Shown: positions 46,221-58,422, counted from the first letter of the stretch. The stretch: 64,000 bases of DNA from Vigna angularis (GCF_016808095.1 NC_068972.1:22374289-22438288), one strand, 5' to 3'. Numbers and translations: made by a program. The notes: generated from the sequence alone by a model not told the origin.

Positions 46221-47219
46221 TGAAAGTTTCACGTCTACTTCTATTGTGACTTATGCACAAACAAAGTTATTATCCTCTTTCTGTTTTCTTTAATTTTCAT
46301 CAGCTTCCCAAATACTTCCTTCACCTCATCTGGAACACTGCAACAAGGAATAATATCTTTTTTTTTTCAGCAAGGTGATGTTTCATCCTTTCTATGCCAG
46401 CCCAACAAGCATATGAAAAAAATTTACATTTTCCTATAGGAAGACTTTCACGATAATTTCAAGTAGTATCAAACTCCCTCTTTGATTTACCCTTTTTCAA
46501 AAAGCAAGACTCTCCAAAAGAACTCACTTCATTATCATGCGTCTTGCAGTTGTTTCGTTCCTCCCAATTCTCTCATCTTACTGTTTTGCATGTCTTGCTC
46601 ATTCCCCCAGTTTGTGATAATGGTTGGAGGAGAAGCAGAAAAACCATTTCCACATATTCTTGTTCACTTCTTAGTTTAAAAGAAACAAAATGTAGGATTT
46701 TTACCAAACCGGGTTGAAAGACCCAACTTGATTCACAATAAAACCCAAATGAATATTTCCTGCAACAAGGATACGAACCATACCAGAATCGCAATTCATG
46801 TGATTATGAGAACAAATCGCACGATACGATCGTAATAAGGAAAACAAGTGTTTTAGCAATTCGTATCGTGAGGGAGAAGAATTATATCATACGATTCATC
46901 TGTGTATCACACAATACTTACGACCATGTGTCTTAGTTTTATGAGTTTTTATGACATCAAGTTGTTCTCTTCACTCAATTGTGACCAGCACGGTAGCTGT
47001 AGATGCAACTTCTCAAACTCAATTCCGGAAATGGAATTACAAATTTCCATTCGATTTGCAAGATTTTGGAAATTGAGGTGAAGATCCAGACAATATTCAC
47101 CAATTGGTTCGTGTCATTAATGAGTGAGGCACGTCAAATTGCAAAGTTCACATCACAAATCAAACTATTTCTATAATCATGCGCAAAAGCATCACAGCCA
47201 TATACATATATACATACAT

Positions 47220-47277
<58 letters not shown>

Positions 47278-47660
47278 AACTAAATAAGACCATAGCATAA
47301 AAACAACAATGATTGGAGCCCAAGAGTGATTGACTAGCATATGGCCACAGAGCAAGATTCGCAACTCTCAGTTATAGTGACTATTTGGCTTGATTACAAC
47401 TGTTTTTAAATCACATTAGAGGGTAAAATATATCAAACCCATAAAATATTGTTGCGATTAAAGCATATGAACCTCAATTATATAAGCATAGTACACTTTA
47501 TATTACCTCATGGTAGAGGGTTAGACCAAGTAAGGTAATGGCAGAAAGCCGTGCAGCGCAGAACACTCACCCAAAATATGCTATTGTGACTTAGGCGTAC
47601 ACCGGAAGGCAAAGTGACATCAAAGATAAAATATCCTACGCACTTTTAATGAATTTGTAT
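46221..47660. other. intergenic, no gene seen
   Basis: No supported coding region. Includes a compound microsatellite at 47199-47273. Confidence 0.5.
47199..47273. repeat. compound (ATAC)n-(AC)n-(AT)n microsatellite
   Basis: ATACAT repeats, then about eight CA dinucleotides, then about 18 TA dinucleotides. Confidence 0.95.
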
Positions 47661-47665
47661 CACAC

Positions 47666-49447
47666 CTAACTAACACTTAAAATTCAAATTACTGAAGGCT
47701 TGTGTCATTGCTCGTCAGTGAAATAACTAGAGGAAATAGAAAATTAACACTTAAGACTGAAAATATAAAAAAAAGAGCTCAAGAGATTGATTATCTCTTA
47801 GCTGATTTAATTATAGATGAAAATTACATCTGGAGTACAAGAGGTACGAGAAAAGGCTATATCTAGGTAACTAATGGGTATGTTACTTTTACAGCAACCT
47901 CACTCCCTGACATATCGACATTATGAGGTAAAATTTCATTTTGCTCTGATGCATCAAATGAAGAATTTGAATGACTCAAAGTTGTGCAGCAATTCATGCA
48001 CCTTAAGACTAACTAACAATCATACCAAGTGAGAAGGGTTGTACTAGCCAGTAACGGTCAAGCTTTTTCCTCACAAAAATTGAAAGTTTTTCATATCAAT
48101 CAACACACCTGGTCTACACCTTCATTCACCAACTTTCGTCGCCAATAGCTCCATATCTTCCTTAATCCTTTCTTGCTTCAACATCAATTGCTCCTTTCTT
48201 TGCCGCCATCCCTCCTCCAACAACTCAACAAATTTATCTTTTATCCGAAGCAACGGATCACGGTCAATCAACTCCTCACCTCGGTATGCTTCTCTCAGCA
48301 CTGCCGTCTCAATCCCACCTTTCAAGGACAGATAGAATATCCCCGAATGCCGGGTAAAAGTGGTGGAAAACGCATTGGAAAACCTATAGTCATCACAAAA
48401 CTTTCCAAGGATCGGAACCGGAATCCTCTTATGCAAGGAAAGAGAAAGCAGTTCATGGAACACTCCAACGGATCTCTTCTCCATCTCTCTGGAAGCCTGG
48501 TCCAAATGGGACACATCCTGATAAGGGGACACATAATCAAGCTCCAGCCAATCCCTAACCCACTCTCTCATCTCCTTCTTCAACACAAACCCTGGCGGTA
48601 GCTCCACATTGAAATTAGGCCTAACCCTAATCCCCAATCGGTCACTCTCCTCCTCGGCTCTTTTCTCAATAACAGATTTTGCAAACTCGGGATTCCAATC
48701 AACCAATTCAAGAAATGATTTCCCCTCTCCAGGAGACCCAGTTAACCTAAAATATTGCGGATAGCGAGGAACCAAATCAACCAAAAAATCGTTAGGAAAC
48801 CCGAACTCCCTCTTCACGTGAAGCAACTTATCAGCACTGATAAACTTGTTCTTGGACATCATTAACAGTTTACATAACTTGGAGACAATGAAGGGTTCGT
48901 TCTCGGAGAAAATCCGTTGCTCTTCCTGGAGAAAGCAGTGAAGGCGGTCGGAAGGGCGTATGAAGCGAACCGGTTCGGTTTTGGGTTTGATGCGACTGTA
49001 GTAGACATCGAACAAACCGGGGTTTTGGTTGATAAAGGTTTCAGCTTTGACCTTGAGGCGCATCCTTTCGCGGCGCTTCTCGAGGTAGCGTAGAGGAATG
49101 CCTTGGCCTGGTTCGTTGAGGACTTCTTTGACGACGCGGGCACATTGCTTGTAACGCTTGTCGTACTCTATAGCTCGGTCCAGTGTTGGATCCTTGCGCC
49201 ACACTACTTTGAGGCTTGATATAGTTCTTGCCTTGTTATGGTAGAAAAGAGTGTGGGTTTTGGTTTTGCAGAACATACCTTCAACTTCAACCAGCGCTAC
49301 AGCCACACTCAGAAGCACCACTCTGCTATGAGATGAGAACAATGGCAGAACTTGCAAGTGTTGGAAATTTACACACCAAACTATGGTCTGTTACAGTAAT
49401 GAATGGTACAGGCTTTTACTTCCTACAACCTCCAAATTTTCAAAATA
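47666..49447 (-). repeat. segmental duplication block 1 (PORR), copy B
   Basis: Inverted partner of 21362-23155. The left edge is at CTAACTAACACTTAA (47666), and the right edge is at the AAAATAATC just before a short perfect inverted repeat (49451). Confidence 0.92.
48122..49276 (-). CDS. PORR-domain organellar RNA-binding protein, copy B
   Basis: 384 residues, ATG at 49276 (MFCKTKTHTL), single exon, full length and uninterrupted. Domain layout is as in copy A. Differences include EEQRIFSENEPFIV against EEQQIFSKNEPFVV, SPYQDV against SPYEDV, HELLSL against HELISL, ELIDRDP against ELVDCDP, KFVELLEE against KFVKLLEE and a final Glu instead of Ala. Where I remember the consensus of the family (LIVSKLCKLL, HELLSLSL, VDRDPLL), copy B is usually closer, so A may have drifted more; that is a weak inference. 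The gene is divergent from the intact CUE gene 1.85 kb away. Its upstream DNA differs from that of copy A beyond 49447, so regulation may differ. Confidence 0.93.
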   Translation of the reverse strand: MFCKTKTHTLFYHNKARTISSLKVVWRKDPTLDRAIEYDKRYKQCARVVKEVLNEPGQGIPLRYLEKRRERMRLKVKAETFINQNPGLFDVYYSRIKPKTEPVRFIRPSDRLHCFLQEEQRIFSENEPFIVSKLCKLLMMSKNKFISADKLLHVKREFGFPNDFLVDLVPRYPQYFRLTGSPGEGKSFLELVDWNPEFAKSVIEKRAEEESDRLGIRVRPNFNVELPPGFVLKKEMREWVRDWLELDYVSPYQDVSHLDQASREMEKRSVGVFHELLSLSLHKRIPVPILGKFCDDYRFSNAFSTTFTRHSGIFYLSLKGGIETAVLREAYRGEELIDRDPLLRIKDKFVELLEEGWRQRKEQLMLKQERIKEDMELLATKVGE

Positions 49448-49450
49448 ATC

Positions 49451-49532
49451 ATTTTATACTAATAACACTGCTTATACGTGATAACACCATTCAACAATAT
49501 TCATTTAGTATTTAGTGTTATTAGTATAAAAT
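49451..49532. repeat. 82-bp foldback with perfect 19-bp inverted arms
   Basis: ATTTTATACTAATAACACT (49451-49469) is the exact inverse of AGTGTTATTAGTATAAAAT (49514-49532). It may be a tiny MITE or a hairpin. It sits within four bases of the edge of the PORR duplication block. Confidence 0.85.
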
Positions 49533-50660
49533 CATTAATAATATCTGAAAATATATTTATTAACTTAACTACCCAATATATAATTAAATTTCAGTAATTT
49601 AATTTTATTTGGTATGTCTCTTAATAAAAAATATCAACAAAATATATAATATATTTAATTAATTAATTGTAATATATACGTAAGTTTTTATTATTATTTA
49701 TATATTGGATTTCATAATCTGTTTTTTGAAAATAAAAAAATTCTATAAACACATCTTATTCTTTTATGATTTTTTTGTGTTTTAATTTTTCAATAGTCAT
49801 CAAAACATTCAGATATGATTTGTAAACAAAAACAAGACGTTCTAAATTTCAATAAAAACAATTATAGAAAGGTATTTTAATAAAAGTAATATTAATGTTG
49901 GATTTTTAAAGAAAATATATATTAAAAAATTTATCATCAATAAATCATTAGTAAATTTATGGAAAGAGTATTTAAGTAATAATTTATGAACTTTTATATA
50001 TTATTTAATTTTGATTTTTTCATTGAATATGGGGTTTAAACTCGTAGAAGGCATTATGAATCTAATTAGGTTATGAACAATTTCCAACTCACATTGGCAT
50101 TTTGATTTTCCATTACCCTATGCCATAATAGCCTTGGGAACGTTACTTCCCAAGAAACTTCCGGGAGAAGGAAACTAAACAACTAGATAGTTTAAAAAGA
50201 AAATACAAACTGTCCAAAACCTTTGGGAATTGTCTCATTAATATTTACTATATTTTACTTTCAGATTTAATGGATAATTTAATGGAGAAAATATAAAAAA
50301 AAAATATAAAAAAAGTTATTATTTTACTTCTAAGGCTATAATGAGTACTATACTATTCAAATATTTATTTCTTAATAATTTATTTAAGTTATATCATTTT
50401 TTTAAAAAAAGATCTTTTTATCCATCATCTGCTTTTAATATATTAACATATTCAAATTTTTTTTCATGTGACAGTATTTTAATTTTAATTTTATTTTCTG
50501 AAAAAAAAAAATTCCATGTGTGGATAAAGCCCTCCATTTGGATGAAAATGACAATAATATCCAATAGCTTAGCTTGGTCACTTTCCACATTTCGAGAAAT
50601 TAGGAAATTGGTGAATTTACATATGCTCCCCAATTCAATTCTACTTTCACACTGACTGGT
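49533..50660. other. AT-rich spacer between divergent PORR and CUE genes
   Basis: Very AT-rich with no coding evidence. It probably contains the upstream regions of both genes. Confidence 0.5.
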
Positions 50661-50664
50661 CAAG

Positions 50665-51127
50665 ATCACTCATCTCTTCTCCTTCTTCTCTTCCACCCGC
50701 AATTCTTCTCTCTTTTTCCATTTGTTTTTCTCTCTTTCCAATTTTCTTTCTCTCATTTTTACCCTATTCAAAATAAGGTATCTTGATGACGTTTTTATTT
50801 TTATTTTTGGTATCTTGAGTGACAGAGTTTTTCACTTTGCCATTAACCAGCGGTTTTCGTTTGCCAAAGGGTTTTGCAAAAATTAATGAAAAGGGGTGTG
50901 CGGGTAGACGTAAGAAAGAGCCCTTTAACTTTCCATTTCCAAACAGCTTGCTTAGGGTTCTTCAATGTCCCTTTTCGATGAATTCTATTCATAATTCACG
51001 ATCCCTAATTTTCTTTCTTTTTAGGTTTTAATGGCTTACATGTTTTGGTTTTTATATAATTAAAATATCAATATTAAAAAGAAATATCTATTCTTTTTTG
51101 AAGCTTTGCAGATTGTCTACCTTGATC
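50665..51127 (+). promoter_or_regulatory. CT-rich 5' leader of the CUE gene
   Basis: A pyrimidine-rich stretch (TCTCTTCTCCTTCTTCTCTT at 50671) typical of plant transcription start regions and leaders, followed by a possible leader intron ending at GAAGCTTTGCAG (about 51111) just before the coding exon. Confidence 0.45.
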
Positions 51128-54100
51128 ATGGGTTTCAATTCTGTCTATAGAAGCTTGCAGGAGTTATTTCCGCAGGTATAGCTATTTACTATTTTCCTCT
51201 AAAGTGTGATTGCACATTAATACATTATTATTAACTATTGGTTGCTCTGTGATCTAGTAGTGATTTTCGGACTATAGTTCTGATTTGTGAAGTTCATTTG
51301 CAATTCCAATATTACACTTATCAAATAAAATAAAGATTATTGGACTCTGTAGTTGAGCATTAAGTTCATGAACCCATGTATAATTTGGATGAATAGATAT
51401 TGTTTCTATTCAACTGTTAAGAAATTCCTCGTGGTAGTTGACATTTGCTTGAGAATGAACTTACTGGTGCCAATAATTATATAAATCATCAAACATTCTG
51501 TAATCAGAGTATTTATAAAGATGTCTAATCTGGTAGCGTGTCTAACTTGTTATGCATACTGAGTCTTAACTGAAGTTTATTAATTTTCTCTGAACAGGTT
51601 GATGCCAGGATACTGAGAGCTGTGGCTATTGAACACCCAAAGGATGCTGATCTTGCTGCTGGAATTGTTCTTGCGGAAGTCATCCCGGTCATGTCCAAAA
51701 AATTACCTCTTGCAAATCCTCCACAGGACAATGCCCATTGGGCTCCACTAAATGTTGAAGGTGGAGTTGCTTCTTTTGCACTTTCATTTATATATCACTC
51801 TACCTTGTTTGCATTGGTCTGGTTTACTAATATATCTCTCGTGACATGTTTAAAATGTAGCTGAAAGTGAGGAGGAAGGAAGTAGTTTGAGGCACCGTCA
51901 GCTTGTTCAAGACATAGATGTGGGGCCTTCTTCTGCCCCACATTCTATATATACCAAACCAGCTGATTATTCATTGGTACCAGATTTGAATGAAGCTCTG
52001 GACAATTCTACATTGTCAAATGTCAGTAATTCAAACGGTGTTACTGAAAAATTTCTTGGAATGGATGATATGAAAGAGCTAGATGTTTTGCAGAAGGTTA
52101 AAGATAATTTCATTGAAGAGATCTCAAACAAGATTGCTATGGAGATATCAAATTGCTTTATTCAGGAAGGTAATGAAAATATTTATCAGAGCCGACCTCA
52201 TGTTGATGTTGAGTCTGAAAACTTGATTTCTTCTGGTATATGTCAAGAGACTGAACCTGAGCATAGCTACCATAGCAAGGAGGCTACATCCACTAATATC
52301 AATGGAAATGGGACTGAAAACCGTTTAAATGAAGAATGGGTAGGTTTTGTAGGTCCTTCCGCTGATTATTATGATGCCACTACAGGTCACATACCGGAGG
52401 ATTGTGAAACAAACTTGATTGAAGTAGAAAGTTCTGAGGTCCAAGCTGTTTGTCTTGCTCAAGGGAATACACTAAATTCTAAAGATAGTCTTCAATCAGA
52501 ATTCAATGCTGGTTTTTCTAGTGCTGTTGACAAAACTAGTGATGTTGAAGATGATATTGGTGGAAAGAATGAAGTTAGCCAATATAGTCAAGTTTGCAGA
52601 ATTGATCTGCTTGAGGAAATCATCGATGATGCTAAAAGTAACAAGGTATTAGTAGTCCTAGATTTCATATTTGGATGTTAGGAATACTAGCTTTATAACA
52701 ATATATCATGTGGCAGAGGTTATGAAGATGACTTTGAAATAATTTCTGTTGTACTGAATGATTAAGGAATAGAGTAGATATCATAGCAATGTATTAGCCT
52801 TGTTAATATGGAATGATATGCTAATAGTTTGGGGGTAACTTTAATACTTGTGACATCTTAACATTATTTAACATTGATGCAGAAAACTTTGTTTTCATCA
52901 ATGGAATCTCTTATCAACTTGATGAGGGATGTGCAACTTCAGGAGCAAGCTGCACAGCAGGCCAGCATGGATGCTGCTACTGGAGGGTCTAATATTCTGG
53001 CCAGGGTAGAAGGATATAAAACAGTGCTGGAACAAGCTAAAGAAGCAAATGACATGGTTGTTAAAATTCAGTCTTTTGCATTTATTGTGTAGTATGAGAC
53101 GAGCAAAAAATATTTATTGTCAACTTGTTCTTGCAGCATGCGGGAGAAGTGTATGGGGAAAAAGCAATTCTGGCAACTGAACTGAAGGAACTTCAATCAC
53201 GCCTACTCAGCTTGTCTGATGAAAGGGATAAGTGTCTTGCAATACTCAATGAGGTGCTTTACACTTTAGTTTATGTTGTTCATTAGAAATTTAATCATCA
53301 TACCTTTGCTGGACGTATTTCTGCATTTCAGAATACCTTGAACACCTTCCTAACTATTGTAATAGTCAGTCTTCTCTTCTAAAACATAATGTCTAAGGAA
53401 GGCATGTAATTTAAAATTTGTATTCATGATTAAAAAATATTCGTTTGTGCAATTGGATTGCTTAACTTGATGATTAAGGAGTAAAATTGCTAGCATTTTA
53501 TATAGTTCATTTCCTTATTCTGGCTTCCAGATGCGCCGAGTTCTCGAAGCACGACTAGCTGCAGCTGAAGAATTTAGGAAAGCAGCTGAGAATGAAAAGC
53601 TGGAAAAGGCGGAATCTGCACAAAGGGCTCTTGCTGAACAGGAAAAACTGGTGGAGAAGGTACTACATGAATCAGAAAGACTAAAACAGGAGGCAGAAGA
53701 GAATTCGAAGGTTACTTGTGTTTCTCGAGCTTCTGAACCATTGAATTTATTCTACATGTAATATTTTGGGCAAAGCACCTCTAAGTGACTTTGTTTTTAA
53801 AGTGAACTAGGGTTTATCCGCTCATATATTTGGTGGTTTAAGATCATAATTCACAAATTATATTAAGGATTGGTACACCCTTATTTATTTTAGAGAAGTT
53901 TCTTCGTTTTTATTTTATGATTTTTTATTTCCACCTTTTAATCTCTGCAGTTACGGGAGTTCCTTATGGATCGAGGGCAGGTGGTTGATGTGTTGCAGTA
54001 AGTTGTTTTTCTGTCTGAACATACTTGTATTTTTCTGCTTGTTTACTGTATTTATATCTTTCAATCCAATTCTCTAAACTGATGATTATTATTTATTTTT

Positions 54101-55495
54101 GGAAATTACTGTAGGTTCCAGATTATTAGATTATGACCATTACGTTATATTTTTAAATGGTCATTGTCATACTGGATGGCATTTTGTTTGACATCATTTC
54201 CCTGAAATTGTTGTTTGGATCTTTTACTAGGACTTGAATATTATTTCCTTTCTTCCTTCAACATGCATATCAGTGTACTATGTTATCAATTGGCCTTTTG
54301 TAGTTTTAATACTTTTGTTCTTTCTATTCTAATATGTTTCGTTGTCATTTAACTTTGCAGAGGAGAAATTTCAGTTATTTGTCAGGATATTAGGCTCCTA
54401 AAAGAGAGATTTGATGCAAATCTTCCATTGAGTGAATCCTTCACCTCAAGTCAGACCAGTTGCAAGTTAGCTTCATCAGGTACGTCCCACAAAACCGCGG
54501 CATCTGATGTAGGTTCTGTGCATGGTGATTCATCTGAAAGAAGTAAGACAAGTGAAAGCCTTTCTTCCAAAAGTGGACACGACGAGGAAAAATCAAAAGC
54601 TTATCAAAACGCTCTTCTTGATGATGGGTGGGACATTTTTGAGAAAGATGCAGAGCTGAATTCTGGAGTTTACTGAGGGGAAAACAACTACTTCCTGCTA
54701 TTGTTTATAAAACAAAATAAACCTTAGAATCCTTGGATGCCACTCGTTAGTTGTGATCTGGATATTTTTGCTATATAGTACTCGAGGTTCGCTTCTCTTT
54801 CTTATGCAAATTTTGTATATAAAACGTCGTTGAGAATTTCTTGATTTCTTCTGTCACCTTCAATAGTTATTGCCAAATCTTTTATCTTCATTTAATTACA
54901 GAAGAGGGCACATGAGCCTTGTGTTTGGATGTGTGGAAGAAAAAATAAAAGGAAATTAAAAATATATAAATTGAGTATTGAACTGTTTGATTGAAGATAA
55001 ATGTTAAAAGAAATTTGTGTAATTGTTTTACTAGTAGGTTGGTTTGATTAAAGGAAATAAATTAGTAAACTTATACAAGTATTATTATACCTTCTGACAT
55101 TAATATTAGAACTGGTTGGGAATGACTTGACTTTGTTAGCAGTTACACAAGTCCACTTGGTGAAATTGGACTCCCAAAGTGAAGCATGGCAGTTTTTTGC
55201 TGTGCCTCTATTACTTTCTTTATGCATAATCACGTTTTTTTTTACTATTTTTAAATTATACAATTCGATTTAAAAAAAACTGAATTGTATAATTTAAAAG
55301 ATAAAAATGATTTTTTGTATTGTCCAATCCAGTAGTTTTGGAATAAATAAATTTTGAATTATGTAATTTTGTTAAAATATAAATTAATTTTTAGATAACT
55401 TTTAAATTACATCAAGAAAGTTTTCCAATAATATAATTTGAATTTTTTTTATATTTAGATTACCATGTTAAAATGATTAAATAGGAAAAATATTA
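51057..55495 (+). repeat. segmental duplication block 2 (CUE), copy B
   Basis: Direct partner of 23223-26740; exons, introns and 3' flank align. The unduplicated promoter lies upstream of 51057. Confidence 0.88.
51128..54676 (+). CDS. CUE-domain ubiquitin-binding protein
   Basis: 609 residues in eight coding exons, all GT/AG and in phase: 51128-51175, 51598-51760, 51861-52645, 52883-53056, 53137-53253, 53531-53710, 53951-53997, 54361-54676. The N-terminus is a CUE domain (residues 1-50: MGFNSVYRSLQELFPQ, VDARILRAVAIEH, IVLAEVIP) with the Phe-Pro ubiquitin-contact motif. Next is a long acidic, Ser/Asn-rich linker encoded by exon 3. Residues about 330-500 form coiled coils (SSMESLINLMRDVQLQEQ, ARLAAAEEFRKAAENEKLEK), and the C-terminus is Ser-rich and acidic (LDDGWDIFEKDAELNSGVY). 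The layout matches an uncharacterised plant family annotated as ubiquitin-system Cue protein (Arabidopsis At1g80040/At5g32440, from memory). The role is presumed to be binding ubiquitinated partners. The paralogue at 23-26 kb is a pseudogene. Confidence 0.9.
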
Positions 55496-55683
55496 AAACG
55501 TATTGGTAACAATATCTTGTGAAGTTATGTGATTTTCAGCATTTACTTAGCAAACAGATGAAAGCGGTAGGAATTCACATCTTGAGCAGTTCTTCCTGTA
55601 TCTTTTAATTTTAATATGTATTTTCAAAAATATCATAAATACCTTTTCGATTAATAGTCAGTCATAGACATTCGAACGCTGAT
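55496..55683. other. intergenic
   Basis: Short AT-rich stretch beyond the duplication edge; nothing seen. Confidence 0.5.
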
Positions 55684-56332
55684 TACTTAATCAGTATTCA
55701 AATGCGAGTTAAAGTTTTTTTTTAATTTACTTTTTTCTGTTTTTATTTAATAATAACAATAATAAGAAAACGTATTAAAAAAATAAAAATTTAATATTTT
55801 AAATTAAAAAATTATTTATTTAAATTTAATAATATAAAATTGTTTCTTCTAATATAATAAATATTTAATTAATTTAATTTTTTTTCATATACTTAAATAT
55901 ATATTAATATTTTAATTTATAAAATATTATTTATTAAAAAACAAAATAAAATATATTATAAAATTTAAAACATAAAAACTTAAAAATAAACATTTAATCA
56001 TATTTCGAAATAAGTTTAAGATATTCATTTGAATTAAAAAAATAATAATTTAATCATATTTCGAGATACTAAGATATTCAATTTGAATTATTTAATTCGG
56101 TTAACATATTTTCTTTAAATATTGTTTTATAAATTAAAATATTTATATATATTTAATTATATGAAAAATATTAAATTAATTAAAATTTTATTAAATTAAA
56201 AAAAATATTATTAAATTTAAATATTTTTTTAATTATTTTTCTAATTTGAAATATTAAATTTTTAATTTTTTTAAAAACAAAAAAAAGTAAACTAAAGAAA
56301 AACCTAACCGACGTTCGAATGCCTATTAAGTA
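55684..56332. mobile_element. ~650-bp foldback element with long AT-rich inverted arms
   Basis: The left half from TACTTAATCAGTATTCAAAT aligns with the inverse of the right half, which ends ATGCCTATTAAGTA. Landmarks recur in the same order on both arms: ATTCRAA, GTTA, TTTACTTTTTT, AAAAATTTAATATTT, TTTAAATTTAATAATAT, TTAATTAATTTAAT, TTTCATATA, TTAAATATATAT, TTTTAATTTATAAAA. Arms are about 280 bases around a 90-base centre. Non-coding. No clear target duplication, so borders are approximate. Confidence 0.6.
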
Positions 56333-56675
56333 AATTAGATAGGATTGACATTTTTTAGCTGCAGGATGAAAAGAGCTGTGGGGAGAATTGCTCTTACATC
56401 TTTTATCTTTTTCAACTCATTTATCCAAGAATACTTCCTTCAATTCACGATTTTTTTCCTCCACTTCCAATATTTCAAATAATGCCAAATATACCCCACT
56501 AATAGGTATTTACATCTTTTATTTTTTTCAACTCATTTATCAAGAATTTTTTTTCCAACACCTCACGATTTTCTCCTTGCACCTCAAATATTCATATTCT
56601 TCCGTCTTTTTTTTAAATATTCTATTAAATGATATTAGACAATCAAATATTGTGTTAGTTATAATTTAGATATTA
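56333..56675. other. AT-rich spacer
   Basis: Contains two partial copies of a TTTTCAACTCATTTATC / TTCACGATTTT motif about 120 bases apart (56409 and 56526). No gene. Confidence 0.4.
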
Positions 56676-58422
56676 GGCTTAAATACTTACTTCGTTCTCA
56701 TGTTAAGAGTTGATTTTTAGTTTAGTACCCGCTTTTAAAAATGACTCTATTTTATCCCAAAGTAGTATAAATTATATCAATCAAGTCTCTTCCCTTAAAT
56801 TGGCGTAAACGAAGTTAAATTCATGGTGACGTGGCTATGAAATATGATTTTTTTTCTCTCTCCTCTGCTCTTCCTACAACGTCGATCTTTTTCTCTCTCT
56901 TATATTTCTAAAACGGGTAACATATCATCTTCCACCACACTTGGAACTTCACTAACTGATTCATACTCAATTTCCTTATTCCCCTTATCCTTATTTTTTT
57001 CTTGGTGCACGAAACTTCTTAGGCAAGAGCTTCTTTTCGACCCAAACCTTCTAGAACCATGATTCCACCACGGAACCCGAAACCACATGCCACCCCACAT
57101 ATTCTAGAAGCAGAACCGCGAACGTCGACACGGTGATTCCAAAGGTGATCATCTTCACGCTCGTGACCACAATCAGCACCATCAGAATCTTCAAAACTAA
57201 AATAACGTTCAAAGAGCACTCCACAACCTGATTTGAAACCGAAGCGACGACATTCTGTTCAGTTTGAGGGTTTGGGAGACGAGGATCAGGTTGCGACGAC
57301 GGCAACAGTGAAGAGTTGGCCAAAGAGGGAGGTGGGGAAGCCGGTCTCGACGACAATGGAGCTGCCTCGTTTTGGCGATTGGAGATCCGCGACGATTTAG
57401 GAGATTCGAAGAGAACACTATTACCGTGTCTGAACCAATTTTTTTTTTGCTCACTATTGGTTTTTATCTTATAGTGAAGGAGAATGTGTATGTTTGTGTA
57501 ATACTGATTCTTTCTCCTTTTGCAACGTTTCAAAATAGGGTTGGATTAAACATTTCAACACCCAACAAAAACCAATACATCTTGTCAGAGGGGAGGAAAA
57601 GCAGTGCAAGGTTAGGTGACCATTTTCCCTGCCCAAAAACATTGGGAAAAGGCTAAATACTCCAATCAAACCCCAAAAACATTTTAAAAAACTCAAAAAA
57701 ATTCAAACTTTATAGGTTTTGAATAACAGAAAACCACAGAATGATCAGACCAAAGAAGATTGAAGAAAATGGTGCAGGAAACTTATAGAAGAAAATGAAA
57801 CAACGCTCATCTAAGGGGGAAAATCATAGGATGACTAATTGAGAGAATAAGTAAAGAAAGCACCACACCCCATGTTTTGTTGTGGATGTTTTTTTTTTCT
57901 TTTTTTTTATTGGATTTGTTTATTCTTTCCTAGAGGTGAAAAAAAACTGAGAAATGGAAAGGGGAAGAAGAAAGAAGAACAAAAGAAACGGTGTTGTTGC
58001 TCTTGGTGGAGGATGAAGAAATGATATAAAACAATTATGAGATAGGAAAAATGAAAATATGTGAGAAGAGATTAAAGAGGAGCAATAATCTTCAATTTAG
58101 GAAATAAAATAAAATAAAATAATGAAAGAAGAATTATGCCAATTTAACGAAAGAAATTATGCAAAAGAGGAATAAAAATCTTACAATTATGATACTATAA
58201 TGAAAGAAAAAGTTGTGCGTTGTAGGAAGTGCAGAGAAGAGAGAAAAAAATCAGATTTCATAGTCACGTCACCATGGAGTTAACTCTGTTTATGCCAATT
58301 TAATGGAAGGGACTTGATTGATACAATTTATACTACTTTGGGATAAAATAGAGGCATTTTTAAAAGCGGGTACTAAACTGAAAATCAACTCTTAACATGG
58401 GGACGAAGTAAGCATTTAAGCA
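56676..58422. mobile_element. Pack-MULE-like element with 9-bp target duplication
   Basis: 1747 bases with inverted arms of about 170 bases (left GGCTTAAATACTTACTTCGT, right ACGAAGTAAGCATTTAAGCA), sharing TTAGTTTAGTACCCGCTTTT and GTGACGTG. It is flanked by TAGATATTA on both sides (56667-56675 and 58423-58431), a perfect 9-bp duplication; the terminal C of the right arm has become A. The arms belong to the same family as those at 28345 and 36413. The interior carries host-like coding sequence but no transposase. Confidence 0.85.
56920..57470 (-). pseudogene. captured host gene fragment with membrane segment
   Basis: The minus-strand frame from about 57450 reads RHGNSVLFESPKSSRISNRQ, a Pro/Ser-rich region (RPASPPPSLANSSLLPSSQP), QVVECSL, and a hydrophobic segment (LNVILVLKILMVLIVVTSV plus KMITFGITVSTFAVLLLEY) that would form one or two membrane helices. 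In another frame (57100-56900) it continues RFGSKRSSCLRSFVHQE and YESVSEVPSV. The frameshift between them and the location inside the MULE point to a captured, non-functional copy of a small plant membrane protein I cannot name. Confidence 0.5.

Noticed and set aside
47134..47364. Tyr/Ile-rich open frame
   Set aside because: Encoded by the AC/AT microsatellite.
57372..57656. Plus-strand open frame inside the third MULE
   Set aside because: Antisense to the captured gene fragment, which has the clearer protein pattern.
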